Shown: positions 28,076 to 38,500 of the stretch, in pieces
How positions within the stretch are numbered: the stretch's first letter is position 1
Layout: every line of letters begins with the position of its first letter
Assembly (NCBI GenBank): GCA_037190845.1
Contig: JBBCJI010000005.1
Coordinates: 1 to 64,000, forward strand
Direction of reading: 5' to 3'
DNA: 64,000 nt
DNA from: JBEBVQ01 sp037190845
Lineage (GTDB): Bacteria; Bacteroidota; Bacteroidia; Chitinophagales; Chitinophagaceae
Made by a program: the position numbers and the translations under genes
The notes under the pieces: model-generated
The model's input: only the letters and a program-made list of their open reading frames with translations
Database searches by the model: none
Told to the model about the DNA's origin: nothing

Positions 28076-29068
28076 ATGAAGCAGATGCGGCACAAGCCTG
28101 TGGTGCAAAAATTAAGATCTGAAACAGAACTTCTTCATACAGGAAGAAGTGATCGTCTCACCTTGAGGGGAGAATGTGAGGGGTGTCCCGTATTTTGTAC
28201 TGAATTCAGATTGATACATTGGGTATGGGTGGTAATCCTTTTGTCTGTATCTGCATGTAAGAAGACAGATTCTGCGATACAGGACAACCGACGGATCCAC
28301 GTAATCGGACATGGTGGTAGTGGATTTACGGATCAGTCGTGGTATCCGCCCAATTCATGGACATCAGCCGTAGAGGCAGTAGATCGTCAGGGCGCTGATG
28401 GTGTAGAGATCGATCTGCAAATGAGCCGGGACAGTGTGTTGTTTATGTATCATGATCAGCATCTTGATGCAGCCAGTTTCTGTTCGGGATGTGTGCATGG
28501 ATGGGCTGCGGGTGTTTTGCAGGATTGTGTGTTTAAACCCCGTTCAGGAAGCAGGGCAGAGGAACGCATTACCCGTGTGGAGCGGTTGCTGGGAAAGTAT
28601 GCATCGGCAGAAAAAAAACCGGTCGTATTTCTGGATCTGAAAAATCCGCTTGATTGCCTCGTCGATAGTACTGATGAATGGATAAAATACTATCAGGCTT
28701 TCCTGTATCAGGTTAATCGGCTCATAAGCAAATATGACGCTGCGGAATGGGTGATGTTGCAATCAGATAAAAAGGAATGGCTGGTTTATGCCCGTAGTCA
28801 ATATCCTGAAATCCGGGTGTTGCTGGATTATATAAAAGATACGAGCGACATTCTATATGCCGCCCGTAATGATTTTTATGGTGTTGCTGCACCCGATCAG
28901 GATCTTTCGGCCGCGGATGTGGCATTGGCGCACAATCATGGGTTGAAAGTGCAGCTTTACGGAGCCAGGTTGCAGGAAGAGATGGCAGAGGCGTTGAATA
29001 AGCGCCCTGATTATTTCCTTACGGATAATATTCCACTCACACAACGAATCCTCGCTGCCGGGCCGTAA
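28076..29068 (+). CDS. Glycerophosphodiester phosphodiesterase family lipoprotein
   Basis: The C-terminal 270 residues match the GDPD fold: GHGGSG near the start of the barrel (usually HRG), EIDLQMSRDSVLFMYHD with the metal-binding Glu/Asp and catalytic His, and VVFLDLKNP. A lipobox (LLSVSACKK, Cys about 62) precedes it, so it is probably an envelope lipoprotein hydrolysing glycerophosphodiesters. The start is uncertain. The ATG at the 5' end gives an unusually long polar stretch before the signal, and that stretch contains a perfect 8-bp hairpin (28129-28150). An in-frame TTG at 28211 gives a conventional signal. Confidence 0.75.
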   Translation: MKQMRHKPVVQKLRSETELLHTGRSDRLTLRGECEGCPVFCTEFRLIHWVWVVILLSVSACKKTDSAIQDNRRIHVIGHGGSGFTDQSWYPPNSWTSAVEAVDRQGADGVEIDLQMSRDSVLFMYHDQHLDAASFCSGCVHGWAAGVLQDCVFKPRSGSRAEERITRVERLLGKYASAEKKPVVFLDLKNPLDCLVDSTDEWIKYYQAFLYQVNRLISKYDAAEWVMLQSDKKEWLVYARSQYPEIRVLLDYIKDTSDILYAARNDFYGVAAPDQDLSAADVALAHNHGLKVQLYGARLQEEMAEALNKRPDYFLTDNIPLTQRILAAGP

Positions 29069-29071
29069 TAA

Positions 29072-30553
29072 TTACCTGCGGCGCAGCTTCCAGTTGCTGC
29101 CGTTTCCGTTGGCTGAAAGGCTAAAACTCATTTCCTTCTTTTCTTCTTCCCAGATGGCGCCTGCCAGCAGTGCAGCTACGGTTTCCGCATCTGTGTCTTC
29201 TTCGTGCAGGTATTCCGGTTTGTAATGCTGATCAATAAATTTCGTAGTAAAGTTGCCGGTGCGGAACGGTTCTGTTTGCACTGCCCATTTACCGAATGGC
29301 AGCGTAGTCTGTATCCCTCTGATATAATATTCGTCCACTGCGCGACACAGCCGTGCAATGGCTTCATCGCGACTGCCGGCATGTACGATAAGCTTGGCGA
29401 TCATCGGGTCGTAGAAGATCGGGATGTCCTGCCCCTGCTCGTATCCGTCGTCTACACGGACGCCGGGTCCTTTCGGCGGCTGATACATTTCGAGACGGCC
29501 GGTGTCGGGGAGAAAGTTGTTACGCGGATCTTCCGCACATACGCGCAGTTCAATAGCATGTCCGTTTATCTTCAGGTCGTCTTGTGTAAACGAAAGCTTT
29601 TCACCGCGTGCTACTTTTATTTGTTCGCTCACGAGATCAATGCCCGTGATCATTTCCGTAACGCAGTGCTCAACCTGCAGACGGGTATTCATTTCGAGGA
29701 AATAAAAATCAAGGTTTTCATCAACCAGAAATTCAACCGTTCCGGCTCCGTGGTAGTTACACGCTTTGGCTACGGCTACCGCACATTCGCCCATGGCCTT
29801 GCGTATAGCCGGTGTGAGGCAGCTTGAAGGCGCTTCTTCGATCAGCTTCTGATGGCGGCGCTGTATGGAGCATTCCCGCTCAAAAAGATATACGCAGTTG
29901 CCATGCTGATCACTGAGTATCTGTATTTCGATATGCCGCGGAGCAGCTACATATTTTTCGATAAACACGTCGTCGTTGGAGAAAGCACTTAGTGCTTCAC
30001 TTTTTGCCAGGCGCATTTGTTCTTCCAATTCCTCCGGCCCGTTTACTACGCGCATCCCTTTACCGCCGCCGCCTGCTGATGCCTTGATCAGGATCGGGTA
30101 GCCGGTGCGCTCTGCGATGCTTTGTGCCTCTGCCACATCTTTGATGGGATCTTCCGTGCCCGGTACCATGGGTACGTTGAATTTTTTCGCCGCCTGCTTG
30201 GCCGAGATCTTACTGCCCATCATCTCGATCGAATAAGCTGTGGGGCCGATGAATGTCAGGCCGGTATCGGATACGGCTTTGGAGAACCCTGCGTTCTCAC
30301 TCAGGAATCCGTAACCGGGATGTATCGCATCCGCGCCCGAAGCTTTCGCGACTTCAATGATCTTGTCGGCGCGGAGGTATGATTGTGCTGATGGCGCAGG
30401 GCCGATACAATAAGCTTCGTCAGCAAAACGGACAAAAGACATGTTGCGGTCGGCTTCTGAAAAAACAGCGACTGTTTTGATATTCATTTCGCGGGCGGTA
30501 CGCATTACCCGCAGTGCAATCTCGCCACGATTGGCGACCAGTATTTTCTGCAT
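29072..30553 (-). CDS. accC: Biotin carboxylase subunit (AccC-type)
   Basis: The 493-residue ATP-grasp enzyme has the biotin carboxylase N-domain start (KILVANRGEIALRV), the glycine-rich ATP loop SAGGGGKGMR (about 160), and EMNTRLQVEHCVTE (about 288-301) with catalytic residues. It carboxylates biotin using ATP and bicarbonate. It is about 45 residues longer than typical AccC, with a Ser/Asn/Gly-rich tail ending in three Arg. Together with the absence of a neighbouring accB, this leaves open that it serves an acyl-CoA (propionyl-type) carboxylase rather than acetyl-CoA carboxylase. Confidence 0.88.
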   Translation of the reverse strand: MQKILVANRGEIALRVMRTAREMNIKTVAVFSEADRNMSFVRFADEAYCIGPAPSAQSYLRADKIIEVAKASGADAIHPGYGFLSENAGFSKAVSDTGLTFIGPTAYSIEMMGSKISAKQAAKKFNVPMVPGTEDPIKDVAEAQSIAERTGYPILIKASAGGGGKGMRVVNGPEELEEQMRLAKSEALSAFSNDDVFIEKYVAAPRHIEIQILSDQHGNCVYLFERECSIQRRHQKLIEEAPSSCLTPAIRKAMGECAVAVAKACNYHGAGTVEFLVDENLDFYFLEMNTRLQVEHCVTEMITGIDLVSEQIKVARGEKLSFTQDDLKINGHAIELRVCAEDPRNNFLPDTGRLEMYQPPKGPGVRVDDGYEQGQDIPIFYDPMIAKLIVHAGSRDEAIARLCRAVDEYYIRGIQTTLPFGKWAVQTEPFRTGNFTTKFIDQHYKPEYLHEEDTDAETVAALLAGAIWEEEKKEMSFSLSANGNGSNWKLRRR

Positions 30554-30638
30554 CCTTGACGGTACTTTTTGAGAAAAGAATGCACGAAGCTAAGAAATAA
30601 TAAAGTAAGTCATGAGACCACAACAATTTTTTTGGTTT

Positions 30639-30646
30639 TACCTTTG
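30639..30646 (+). promoter_or_regulatory. -7 element for the GlcD-type gene
   Basis: TACCTTTG matches TAnnTTTG and lies 45 bp before the chosen ATG at 30692. This excludes an upstream in-frame ATG (30569), which would precede the promoter. Confidence 0.45.
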
Positions 30647-30691
30647 ATAGGTAAGAAACGGGCTATTATACAATTCTGCAAACGCAATATC

Positions 30692-32119
30692 ATGCTACTT
30701 CCGAATCCTACCTTTCCGTATGTAAAGATAGATAACGTGCATCTCGATTATTTTCAGCGTATCCTGGACCCCGGCCGGATATTGACAGATAAAGAACATC
30801 TGACCCGTTGCGCTTCCGATGAAACGGAAGACCTTGTATTCATGCCCGAGTTGGTGCTGCAGCCGGATAATACGGAAGAGGTGAGCAAGATACTGGCCTA
30901 TTGCAATGAACATCGTATTCCGGTGACGCCCCGTGGCGCCGGTACCGGCCTGAGCGGTGGATGCCTGCCGGTATCCGGTGGTGTGGTACTCGATATGCGG
31001 GGTATGAATCGTATCCTGGATATTGATACGGAGAATTTTCAGGTGACCACAGAACCGGGTGTGATCACGGAGGTGTTGCAGGATGCTGTGCGTGAAAAAG
31101 GTTTGTTTTACCCGGTGGATCCGGCGAGTAAAGGAAGTTGTTTTATCGGGGGGAATATCTCTGAGAATTCCGGTGGACCGAAGGCCCTGAAATACGGTGT
31201 GGTAAAAGATTATGTGCTGAATCTGGAAGTGGTGCTGCCGGATGGTTCCGTGATATGGACAGGCGCCAATACACTCAAAAATGCAACCGGTTACAACCTT
31301 ACGCAACTGATCGTGGGCAGTGAGGGTACTTTGGCGGTGGTGACCAAAATCGTATTGAAACTGTTGCCACATCCGGGTCATGAGTTGCTGATCAGTGTTC
31401 CGTTTTATGCTGCCGAAGAAGCAACGGCAGCAGTGAATAAGATATTTCTGGCCGGGTACACGCCTTCGGCGCTTGAGTTTATGGAGCGTGATGCGGTGAT
31501 GCATGCGGTTAAATATCTGAATCTGGATACACCGGGTATTGCCGATGATATTCAGGCGGTGTTGCTGATTGAGGTGGACGGCAATAATCCCGATGTTTTG
31601 TTTCGCGAGATAGAAGGCATTGCCCGTGTGCTTGAAGACATGCACACCGGTGAGATTCTGTTTGCAGAGAGTGAACAGCAAAAGCAGGAACTGTGGCGGT
31701 TACGGCGCGTGGTAGGCGCTGCGGTAAAAACGTTTTCCGTGTATCGTGAAGAAGATACGGTAGTACCTCGTGCACGACTTCCATTGCTGTTGCGAAAGGT
31801 AAAGGATATTGGTGCGCGTTATGGTTTTCACGCTGTCTGCTACGGACACGCAGGAGACGGGAATCTGCATGTCAATATCCTGAAAGGAGCGTTGCCGGAT
31901 AATGTATGGGAGCAGTCGTTGCCGGTTGCTATCCGTGAGTTGTTTATGTACGTCAAAGAGTTGGGTGGTACCATCAGTGGTGAGCATGGTATCGGGCTGG
32001 TACAGAAAGGATATATGGATATTATGTTCGATCAGGTTGCCCTGCAGTTGATGCGCGATATAAAGCTGGTATTTGATCCCAACCGTATCCTGAATCCCGG
32101 AAAGATCTGGAATGAGTGA
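30692..32119 (+). CDS. FAD-linked oxidase, GlcD/lactate dehydrogenase type
   Basis: The start is placed at the ATG giving MLLPNPTFPY, downstream of a good -7 element. The 475-residue flavoprotein has the PCMH FAD-binding motif TPRGAGTGLSGGC (about 73-85) and GGNISENSGGPKALKYG (about 152). Its C-terminal oxidase domain has the typical CYGHAGDGNLHVN and GTISGEHGIG motifs. The family oxidises 2-hydroxy acids such as glycolate or D-lactate, passing electrons to quinone or a partner. No GlcE/GlcF subunit is adjacent. Substrate is not determinable. Confidence 0.88.
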   Translation: MLLPNPTFPYVKIDNVHLDYFQRILDPGRILTDKEHLTRCASDETEDLVFMPELVLQPDNTEEVSKILAYCNEHRIPVTPRGAGTGLSGGCLPVSGGVVLDMRGMNRILDIDTENFQVTTEPGVITEVLQDAVREKGLFYPVDPASKGSCFIGGNISENSGGPKALKYGVVKDYVLNLEVVLPDGSVIWTGANTLKNATGYNLTQLIVGSEGTLAVVTKIVLKLLPHPGHELLISVPFYAAEEATAAVNKIFLAGYTPSALEFMERDAVMHAVKYLNLDTPGIADDIQAVLLIEVDGNNPDVLFREIEGIARVLEDMHTGEILFAESEQQKQELWRLRRVVGAAVKTFSVYREEDTVVPRARLPLLLRKVKDIGARYGFHAVCYGHAGDGNLHVNILKGALPDNVWEQSLPVAIRELFMYVKELGGTISGEHGIGLVQKGYMDIMFDQVALQLMRDIKLVFDPNRILNPGKIWNE

Positions 32120-32198
32120 TTACGGATTCATCATGGGATAATTCAAAACCCATGACGGAGATACGGAGACTGTGAGTAAGTTTTGTGATGCTAAGGTT

Positions 32199-32273
32199 TC
32201 GGCAGGCTCACCTCGGCAGGCTCGGTGACCATTCTTAAATGTCGGTGGCTGAGCTTGTCGAAGTCGCATCTTT
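32199..32273. repeat. Dispersed intergenic palindrome, second copy
   Basis: The right arm (TGTCGG...GAGCTTGTCGAAG) matches the copy at 2451-2510, while the left arm is diverged and partly duplicated (GGCAGGCTC twice). It lies between the convergent GlcD-type gene and the PaaI gene and contains no gene. Confidence 0.65.
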
Positions 32274-32291
32274 CTATAGCTTCTGAAATGC

Positions 32292-32717
32292 TTATAGAAC
32301 ACTGCGCGAGGTCCGGTATGCCGTGCCTTTGAACAGCGTGACCAGTTCTCCGTTTTCCTTGGTTGTCCTGATGTCGTAAAGGCCGGTTTTGTTGCCCATG
32401 TACAGTTCTTTTGCTTCCACGTACAGCAGATCGCCCGCAACGGCGGGGCGGGTGAATGTGATGGAGACGTCGAGCGCTACGGTGATCAGCCCGTGTGAAT
32501 TGCACGCAAACGCAAATGCAGAATCGGAAGCCGAAAACAAAATGCCGCCGTGCACACGGTCAAATCCGTTGAGCATATCCGGACGTATGGTGTAATGCAG
32601 CCGGCAATAGCCCGTTGCGATCTTATCTATTTCAAGCCCGAGCCATTGCGTGAAATGGTCTTTGTCGAGCATCCGTTTCAGTACGGCTTCCGGTGAATGC
32701 TGTTGCTGATCTGCCAT
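32292..32717 (-). CDS. paaI: PaaI-family hotdog thioesterase
   Basis: The 141-residue hotdog protein has the PaaI-type active region NGFDRVHGGILFSASDSAF (about 51-69), in which the HGG-x(4)-DSAFAFA helix carries the catalytic Asp. It also has the later VEAKEL and GKTGLYDI strands. PaaI hydrolyses dead-end hydroxylated phenylacetyl-CoA species in phenylacetate catabolism. Its gene starts 5 bp after the stop of the internally deleted paaK, in the same direction. That neighbour supports the PaaI name over a generic thioesterase. Confidence 0.85.
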   Translation of the reverse strand: MADQQQHSPEAVLKRMLDKDHFTQWLGLEIDKIATGYCRLHYTIRPDMLNGFDRVHGGILFSASDSAFAFACNSHGLITVALDVSITFTRPAVAGDLLYVEAKELYMGNKTGLYDIRTTKENGELVTLFKGTAYRTSRSVL

Positions 32718-32722
32718 CTTTG

Positions 32723-33205
32723 CTATTTGTTTTTTCTAAGGTCTGATATACGCTGCAATTTTCCGCCTTCGCTGCGCGGAATGAAACCCGGCTTGAGGAT
32801 CATCACACACATGCTAAGCCCCGTAGTCTGTTTTACCGAAGCAGCCAGCGAACGTGCCGCCACTTCTGCAAATACGTATAGGTCGTAACCGGTGTATCCG
32901 ACCACGATCGGTTTTCCGGTGGTGCCGCTGCTGCAATGCAGGCGGCGTACTTCGTTTTGTGGCATGGCAAAGAGCCCAAAGGGGTAATAATCCCGGAGGT
33001 CTGTTTTGTGGGAAAACGGAAACTGGCGGAGGTCATCTGCTGTATATGATTTTCCGGGGGTGGTGTTGTTTTGGTCCAACAGTTTCCTGTAATAGGGTAT
33101 CTGATGATAAACCTGCTGAATGAGCGTGTTGAGCCGTTTGTTTTGCAGTTCGCGCAATTCTTTCAGCGGCAGTGTTTCGATCTCTTTGTTGAAAAAATAC
33201 TTCAT
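32723..33205 (-). pseudogene. paaK: Phenylacetate-CoA ligase with large internal in-frame deletion
   Basis: The frame encodes 160 residues where PaaK has about 430. Residues 1-122 match the PaaK N-terminus, including the phosphate loop CSSGTTGKPIVVGYT and the AEVAARSLAA helix. Residues from about 124 (VKQTTGLSM) match the extreme C-terminus, including the PRSEGGK and DLRK end. The roughly 270 residues between, which hold the rest of the adenylation core, are missing. The junction is near 32835-32845 and in frame, so no stop or frameshift is visible. It should be unable to make phenylacetyl-CoA. A functional short protein is possible but unlikely. Confidence 0.8.
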
Positions 33206-33437
33206 ATTTCTGTAGTGCTACAGATCATATCCAGATGTTCTTCCGGCATCGGTACTCTTTTCAGGAGGTTGGCTCTGATATTTTTGAACATACGTTGCCG
33301 GATACTATACTACAAGATATGAAAATATCTTTTCGGGTAATGATTACCAAGGAGACGCCCCGTATTTGTATGGTTCTATGATGGTGCTGCTCCGGCGAAA
33401 ACAGCGTAAAGAGACATTCGTCATATCAGGAAGAACG

Positions 33438-35495
33438 TTACCTGATCAACGTCAGGTCTCCTTTTACCCTATAGACTTGGCGATCCATTCCTGCCTCAAA
33501 ACGGACTTCGTAAAAATAGGTGCCCACTTCAGCAGGCTGTCCGTTGAAATTACCATCCCATCCTTTTTGATTTTCGCTCGTATATACCTCCTGTCCCCAT
33601 CGGTTATATATCCGGATCCGGAATCCGCGTACCGTACAGCCGGGTTCAAATACAGGCCGGAACACGTCGTTCTTCGCGTCGCCATTGGGTGAAAATGCCG
33701 TTGGGATGGTATGGTTACAGGAGCATAGCTTGCTCTCTACTAATATCGTATCCGTATAGGTACAGGTTTTTTGTGAAAGCGTAAACCCATAACGTCCGGG
33801 ATGATTTACAATGCGTACTGCATCATGGCTGTCATCGTCCCATGTAAGTAAAGCAGCATCCGGTACATGAATCTGTAACGGTACATTCATAAGATATTCT
33901 CTGCACAGAATTACGTCATTAATTTGTTGTGCCAGACTAATAAAAGCTATGTGGATTGTATCTGCATTGGCGCAGCCATTTTCGTTTGTGACCGTTACCG
34001 TGTAATATCCCGACTGATCTGCCCGGAATAGGGGACCGGTGCTCCCGTCCTGCCACCGGTAAGCGGCGCCGGGCAAATCCGGAGCGTGCAATATCAGCAA
34101 GCCGGCATCACAAATTACAGTATCAGGTCCGAGGCTGAAATGATCATCGCCCATGACGACGCAGATCGTGTCATTCACCATAACACAGCCGGGCATTCTG
34201 TAGCAGACCCAATAGATACCTGAATCGCTTATTGAGCGGGTAGCGGTATTGTCTCCGTCATACCAGTATATATGACTGGCTTCTGCAGGCAGCGTGATGT
34301 TCAGTGTTGTGCCTGCGCATAATATTTTGTTTTTGGTATAGCTTGTTGTATCGGCATTGTGGTTGGTCACGATAAAAGTGTCCGTATGTATGAGGCATCC
34401 GGGTTGCGTGTATGTAGCCCAGTATATACCGGGTTGCGTAGCCTGGTATACTGAGTCTGTTCTGCCGTCCTGCCAGATTGCATCTGCAGGAATTGTGCCT
34501 GTACGCAGCAGAATAACATCATCCAGGCATTGCTGCATGTTTGTTGCGGAGGTGATGGTATCCGGTATTTTTTCCCCGACAACGATCGTATCTATACGTA
34601 CGGAGCAATCGCCGATATACCGTACCCAGAATGTTCCATAGCCGGAGACAGATATGGAAGATGTTGTTGCACCCGTACTCCATTCATACATTTCTCCTGC
34701 CGGAGCCTGTACAATAGCAGGAAATGCATCGCCGCATATCAGGGTGTCCTTTCTTATAGTCCGGGGCGTGCTGCCGGACAGATCAAATACACAGATGTCA
34801 TCCACATAATAATATGAGTTTGTACCAGGTATCGTCGAATTGCTATTGGCAGGTATGAAGTTGGCAGCAATACCTGTGAAATTCCCTATTGAAAGCCATT
34901 GCTCTCCACCGGAGGCGGTGAATGTACCCTGGATAAGAGTCCATCCTGATGTATCTGTCAGGAAAGGGGTTGCAGGGCTTACGACCTGCGGAATCTGTGC
35001 GTGTGAATTTACCGGCGCTCCGAAAGGAAATAATTGTACGGCGGAAAAATACATACCCATGCGATTTTGGGCGCTGGGCGAATTGTTAGCCAGTGAGACA
35101 TACATTCGCGCATAGTATTGATGACCGGCGATCAATGGCTGACTAAGTTGTACATGAGCATATTCATACGCGCCCGGCCCGGAATACATACCTGTATAGG
35201 CAAGGCCCGTACGTGGTTGCTGGTGCCCGAAGAAATTATTAGGTACGCTTGTTTGGCCGGATACAGAACAGGAATGATAATAATCCGGTGTTCCGCCGAC
35301 CGGGCCCCAGGCTACACAATGGTTGCCCATGCCTGCAATAATCCCGTTCGGACAGCTATTTATTTGTTCAAAGGATGGATTGGGTACAATGTTCTGGGCA
35401 GATACCGCAGATGAATGCCATAAAGTCAATAACAGCAATACGGAAAGTAGCTGAGACTTTCCGTATTGCTGTATGTTGGTAGGATGACAATACAT
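33438..35495 (-). CDS. Large secreted protein with T9SS type B sorting domain
   Basis: The 685-residue protein ends in the gliding-associated C-terminal (CHU_C, type B) domain: PTAFSPNGDAKNDVFRP, then YNRWGQEVYTS and GTYFYEVRF. After the signal (ending AVSAQ, about 34) comes a carbohydrate-binding-like domain (about 35-235, starting NIVPNPSFEQ). Four or five short repeats with CxV or Cxx cores follow (GTFWVRY, GIYWATY, GIYWVCY, GYYTVTV). It should be exported by T9SS and surface-attached. The start codon precedes a 17-bp perfect inverted repeat inside the signal region. It is 30 bp downstream of the giant beta-helix gene and probably cotranscribed. Confidence 0.88.
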   Translation of the reverse strand: MYCHPTNIQQYGKSQLLSVLLLLTLWHSSAVSAQNIVPNPSFEQINSCPNGIIAGMGNHCVAWGPVGGTPDYYHSCSVSGQTSVPNNFFGHQQPRTGLAYTGMYSGPGAYEYAHVQLSQPLIAGHQYYARMYVSLANNSPSAQNRMGMYFSAVQLFPFGAPVNSHAQIPQVVSPATPFLTDTSGWTLIQGTFTASGGEQWLSIGNFTGIAANFIPANSNSTIPGTNSYYYVDDICVFDLSGSTPRTIRKDTLICGDAFPAIVQAPAGEMYEWSTGATTSSISVSGYGTFWVRYIGDCSVRIDTIVVGEKIPDTITSATNMQQCLDDVILLRTGTIPADAIWQDGRTDSVYQATQPGIYWATYTQPGCLIHTDTFIVTNHNADTTSYTKNKILCAGTTLNITLPAEASHIYWYDGDNTATRSISDSGIYWVCYRMPGCVMVNDTICVVMGDDHFSLGPDTVICDAGLLILHAPDLPGAAYRWQDGSTGPLFRADQSGYYTVTVTNENGCANADTIHIAFISLAQQINDVILCREYLMNVPLQIHVPDAALLTWDDDSHDAVRIVNHPGRYGFTLSQKTCTYTDTILVESKLCSCNHTIPTAFSPNGDAKNDVFRPVFEPGCTVRGFRIRIYNRWGQEVYTSENQKGWDGNFNGQPAEVGTYFYEVRFEAGMDRQVYRVKGDLTLIR
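35432..35472. repeat. Perfect 17-bp inverted repeat within a signal-peptide coding region
   Basis: 35432-35448 and 35456-35472 are exact reverse complements with a 7-nt loop. The element begins 23 nt after the ATG of the type B protein gene and would form a very stable hairpin in its mRNA. Confidence 0.9.
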
Positions 35496-35525
35496 AGGGT
35501 GTTTGATATAGGGTTACACCGGAGT

Positions 35526-38500
35526 TTATTTGCCGGATTTTATCATTTTATGCACTGCAATTTGTTTGCCGGTTTTATCTGCAATATATATCATGTACAG
35601 GCCTTCAGACAGCGTATGTACATCAATCATACCGGATGCCGGATATGCAACGGAGATCAGCCTCCCGTCTATATGGCATATGCGTACATAGGCTCCGCCG
35701 GGAAGACCTTTGATGTGTAATACATCCGGTGCCGGATTGGGATATACAGATATACCGTCTGCGGAGACAGAAGATCCCACGAAGGCAGGCGCTGTGTAAT
35801 GACTGGTGGAAGTGCCCGTACATCCGATGCTGTCGGTGACAGTTACTTTGTAATTGCCGGCCTTGTCTGCAATATACGTGTCTGTGGTAGCGCCGGATAT
35901 AACCGCATCGTTATGATACCATTGGTAAGTCTCGTAATGGTTACCGGTGCTCAGTGTATCTCCGTTTACCTGAACAGCGGGTATCAGCGGATTGACATTT
36001 ACGGTCAGGGTAGCGCTTCTTACCGTATCGGGCGATGCACAGCTTAGCGAGCTCGTAAGCAGACAGTAAATCACATCTCCATCGGCAAGCGTATTGTCTT
36101 TATATTCGGCGCTGAGACCGCCTGCAGGCAGGCCGTTTTTATACCATTGGTATCCCGGAGCAGCGCCGCCGTGTAAGGCAGCGGCGGAAAATGTGACCTC
36201 AATGTCCGGGCATATATTAAGACCAGGATCGGCAGAGAGCGTTATTTCGGGGACAATATTCGATGATACGGATATCGTCAGCGGAGCCGAAGTTGCAGTG
36301 CTGCTTGTGGCACAGGTTGCATTACCGGTGACTGTGCAGACGATCACATCTCCATTCGCCAGGCTGTTGTCTGTGTAGGTGATACTGTTGCCACCAACTG
36401 AGATTGTGTTTTTTCTCCAGGCAAATACCGGGCTGGCGCCTCCTCCTGATACATGTGCTGTAAAGGTTACTTCGCTCCCCGGACATACGGTCGTTCCCTG
36501 ATCCGGTGTGATCGTTACGGCAGGGGTTACCGATTGTACCACTTCTACAATGACAGAGTCTACGGGGGTAGTGAAATTACCGAACTTCCCTGTTACATAG
36601 TAAGTGCCACTGTGTGCCGCGGTGGCGTTGGGTATTCTTACTTCTTTTCCGGTAGCTGAAAAGCTATTAGGACCGGTCCATTGGTAGCTGCCGCTGTTAG
36701 CACCTCCGTTTATAAGTACAATGGTGTCTCCGTTGCATACAGGACTGCTATTGTATATAACAGGCGCCTGCAGGGGTCTGAAATTGCCTGCATCAGCCCC
36801 GATGTCGGTTGGACTCAGGGCGTTTCGCTGCTCGCCGTCATAATCAGTAGTGATTACACTGAGGGGCAAACCAGTGCTTTCTGCAGGAGTAACGGCAAAT
36901 GGTTTTATATGTAAGTCTGCCGTTGCTGCATTCCCATCCGGGTTCCGGAATTGCGGATTTTCATCTATACTGGAAGTATCGCTGCTGATCCATCCTTTGA
37001 TGTAAGACGGCACCGTTATGGATCCGTTCTGGCAGGTTGCAAAAATCCCGCCGTCACCTTTATTCTGATAAATATTATAGCCGATGCTTACGTTTGTCGT
37101 ATCCTGTATAAACAAGCAGGCATGCGCCGCTGTACCTGTCGCATTGGAGCGGTTGTTGACAAAAATGTTGTTAAGCAATGTGTAGTTGCCGTTTGCGGCC
37201 GTTTTCCAGAAACTGTATGTTTTCTGTGCTGCTGTAGTTGAGTTTACTCCCGTTCCTCCGATGTATATGCTGTTGAACAGGATATCCAGATCCGGAGTAA
37301 ACCCGTTGCCTGTTGCAGTTGCTGCCTGGATGCCGGCAATAGTAACGGGTACAGTAATATCTGTACCATCGGGTCTGATACCAAGGCGTATGAAATTGTT
37401 GGCAATAGCGCCGGTACTGAAAACATTGGCATGAATGCCCGCAAACGTGATAGTGGGGTTGCTGGCTGTGGCGTCGAAACTATGTATGAAATTGCCTGAT
37501 ACAGTCACGGTAGCCGACCTGAAGGTATTCCCTGCGGCTGTAGCACCTCCGACATATATGCCCGTCGCACGGATCGTAGCGGTTGTTGAAGTTGATGTCA
37601 GACGGAGTGAGTGTATCGTGTTGTCCGTTATTGTACTGGTCAGATTGATGCCGGTTGCGCCTGCAGGTATATGTATGCCCGAGATTGCCGGTGATACATC
37701 TTGATTAGTGCGGGTACTTGTACTCTGCAGATCATGAATAGTATTGCCTGTAATGATACTTTCACCGGATGCTACCCGTATCCCGTAAACAGAATTCTCC
37801 TGTGTGCTACCTGTGTGCGCATTCGAGATGTTGGCAATATAGTTATCTGAGATAACGGAGTATGTGGCTGTATTGATTGAGATACCTACCCCGATAACCC
37901 TGTGTTGATTATTGTTGGCTGTTTGGCTTACCTGGATACTGTTTGATGTGCTCCTGCTGCCGATGAGATTATTCCGGACGTACACTGTTGTATTAGCTCC
38001 CGCCGGTCCTATGCCGGTGAAAGAATAGACATTGGTTGTTCCCGGCGTGATGGTGATGCTGCCGATGATGTTGTTTTCTACCCGCACTGTGTCCAGGGAA
38101 CCGCCAATTTGTATGCCGTAAGCTCCCTGGTTGGAGTTTAACGCAGGTATCCCCGAGACATTCAGCGTTACGGATCCGTTGCCGGTGGAGTCTCCGATTA
38201 TATTTCCCGATTCTGTACCTGCATCCACACGTCCCCGTGACAGGGCTATACCCCAGAAAGCATTGTATCCTGAACCGGTATGCGCAATGTTTTTTATGAT
38301 GTTGCCCTGTACCGAGCTGACGGATCCGGATCCGGTTGCCAGTTCGATACCTGTGAAATCGGACCTGTGACCACCGGTCATAGTATAGGGATCTCCCGAA
38401 GCTCCCGGGCCTCTGCCGCCGATAATATTCCGGGAGATAAGGAAGCCCCCGCCGGTGGTCGTGAGTGGGATTGTCGGCGCCGGTACTACGCGTATCCCGG

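Noticed and set aside
28076..28210. Coding status of the first 45 codons of the phosphodiesterase gene
   Set aside because: Not reported as a separate gene. The stretch contains a hairpin and a poor n-region, so the start codon is simply uncertain.
29204..29827. 207-codon plus-strand ORF opposite the biotin carboxylase
   Set aside because: It overlaps an unmistakable accC on the other strand and lacks domains or a promoter.
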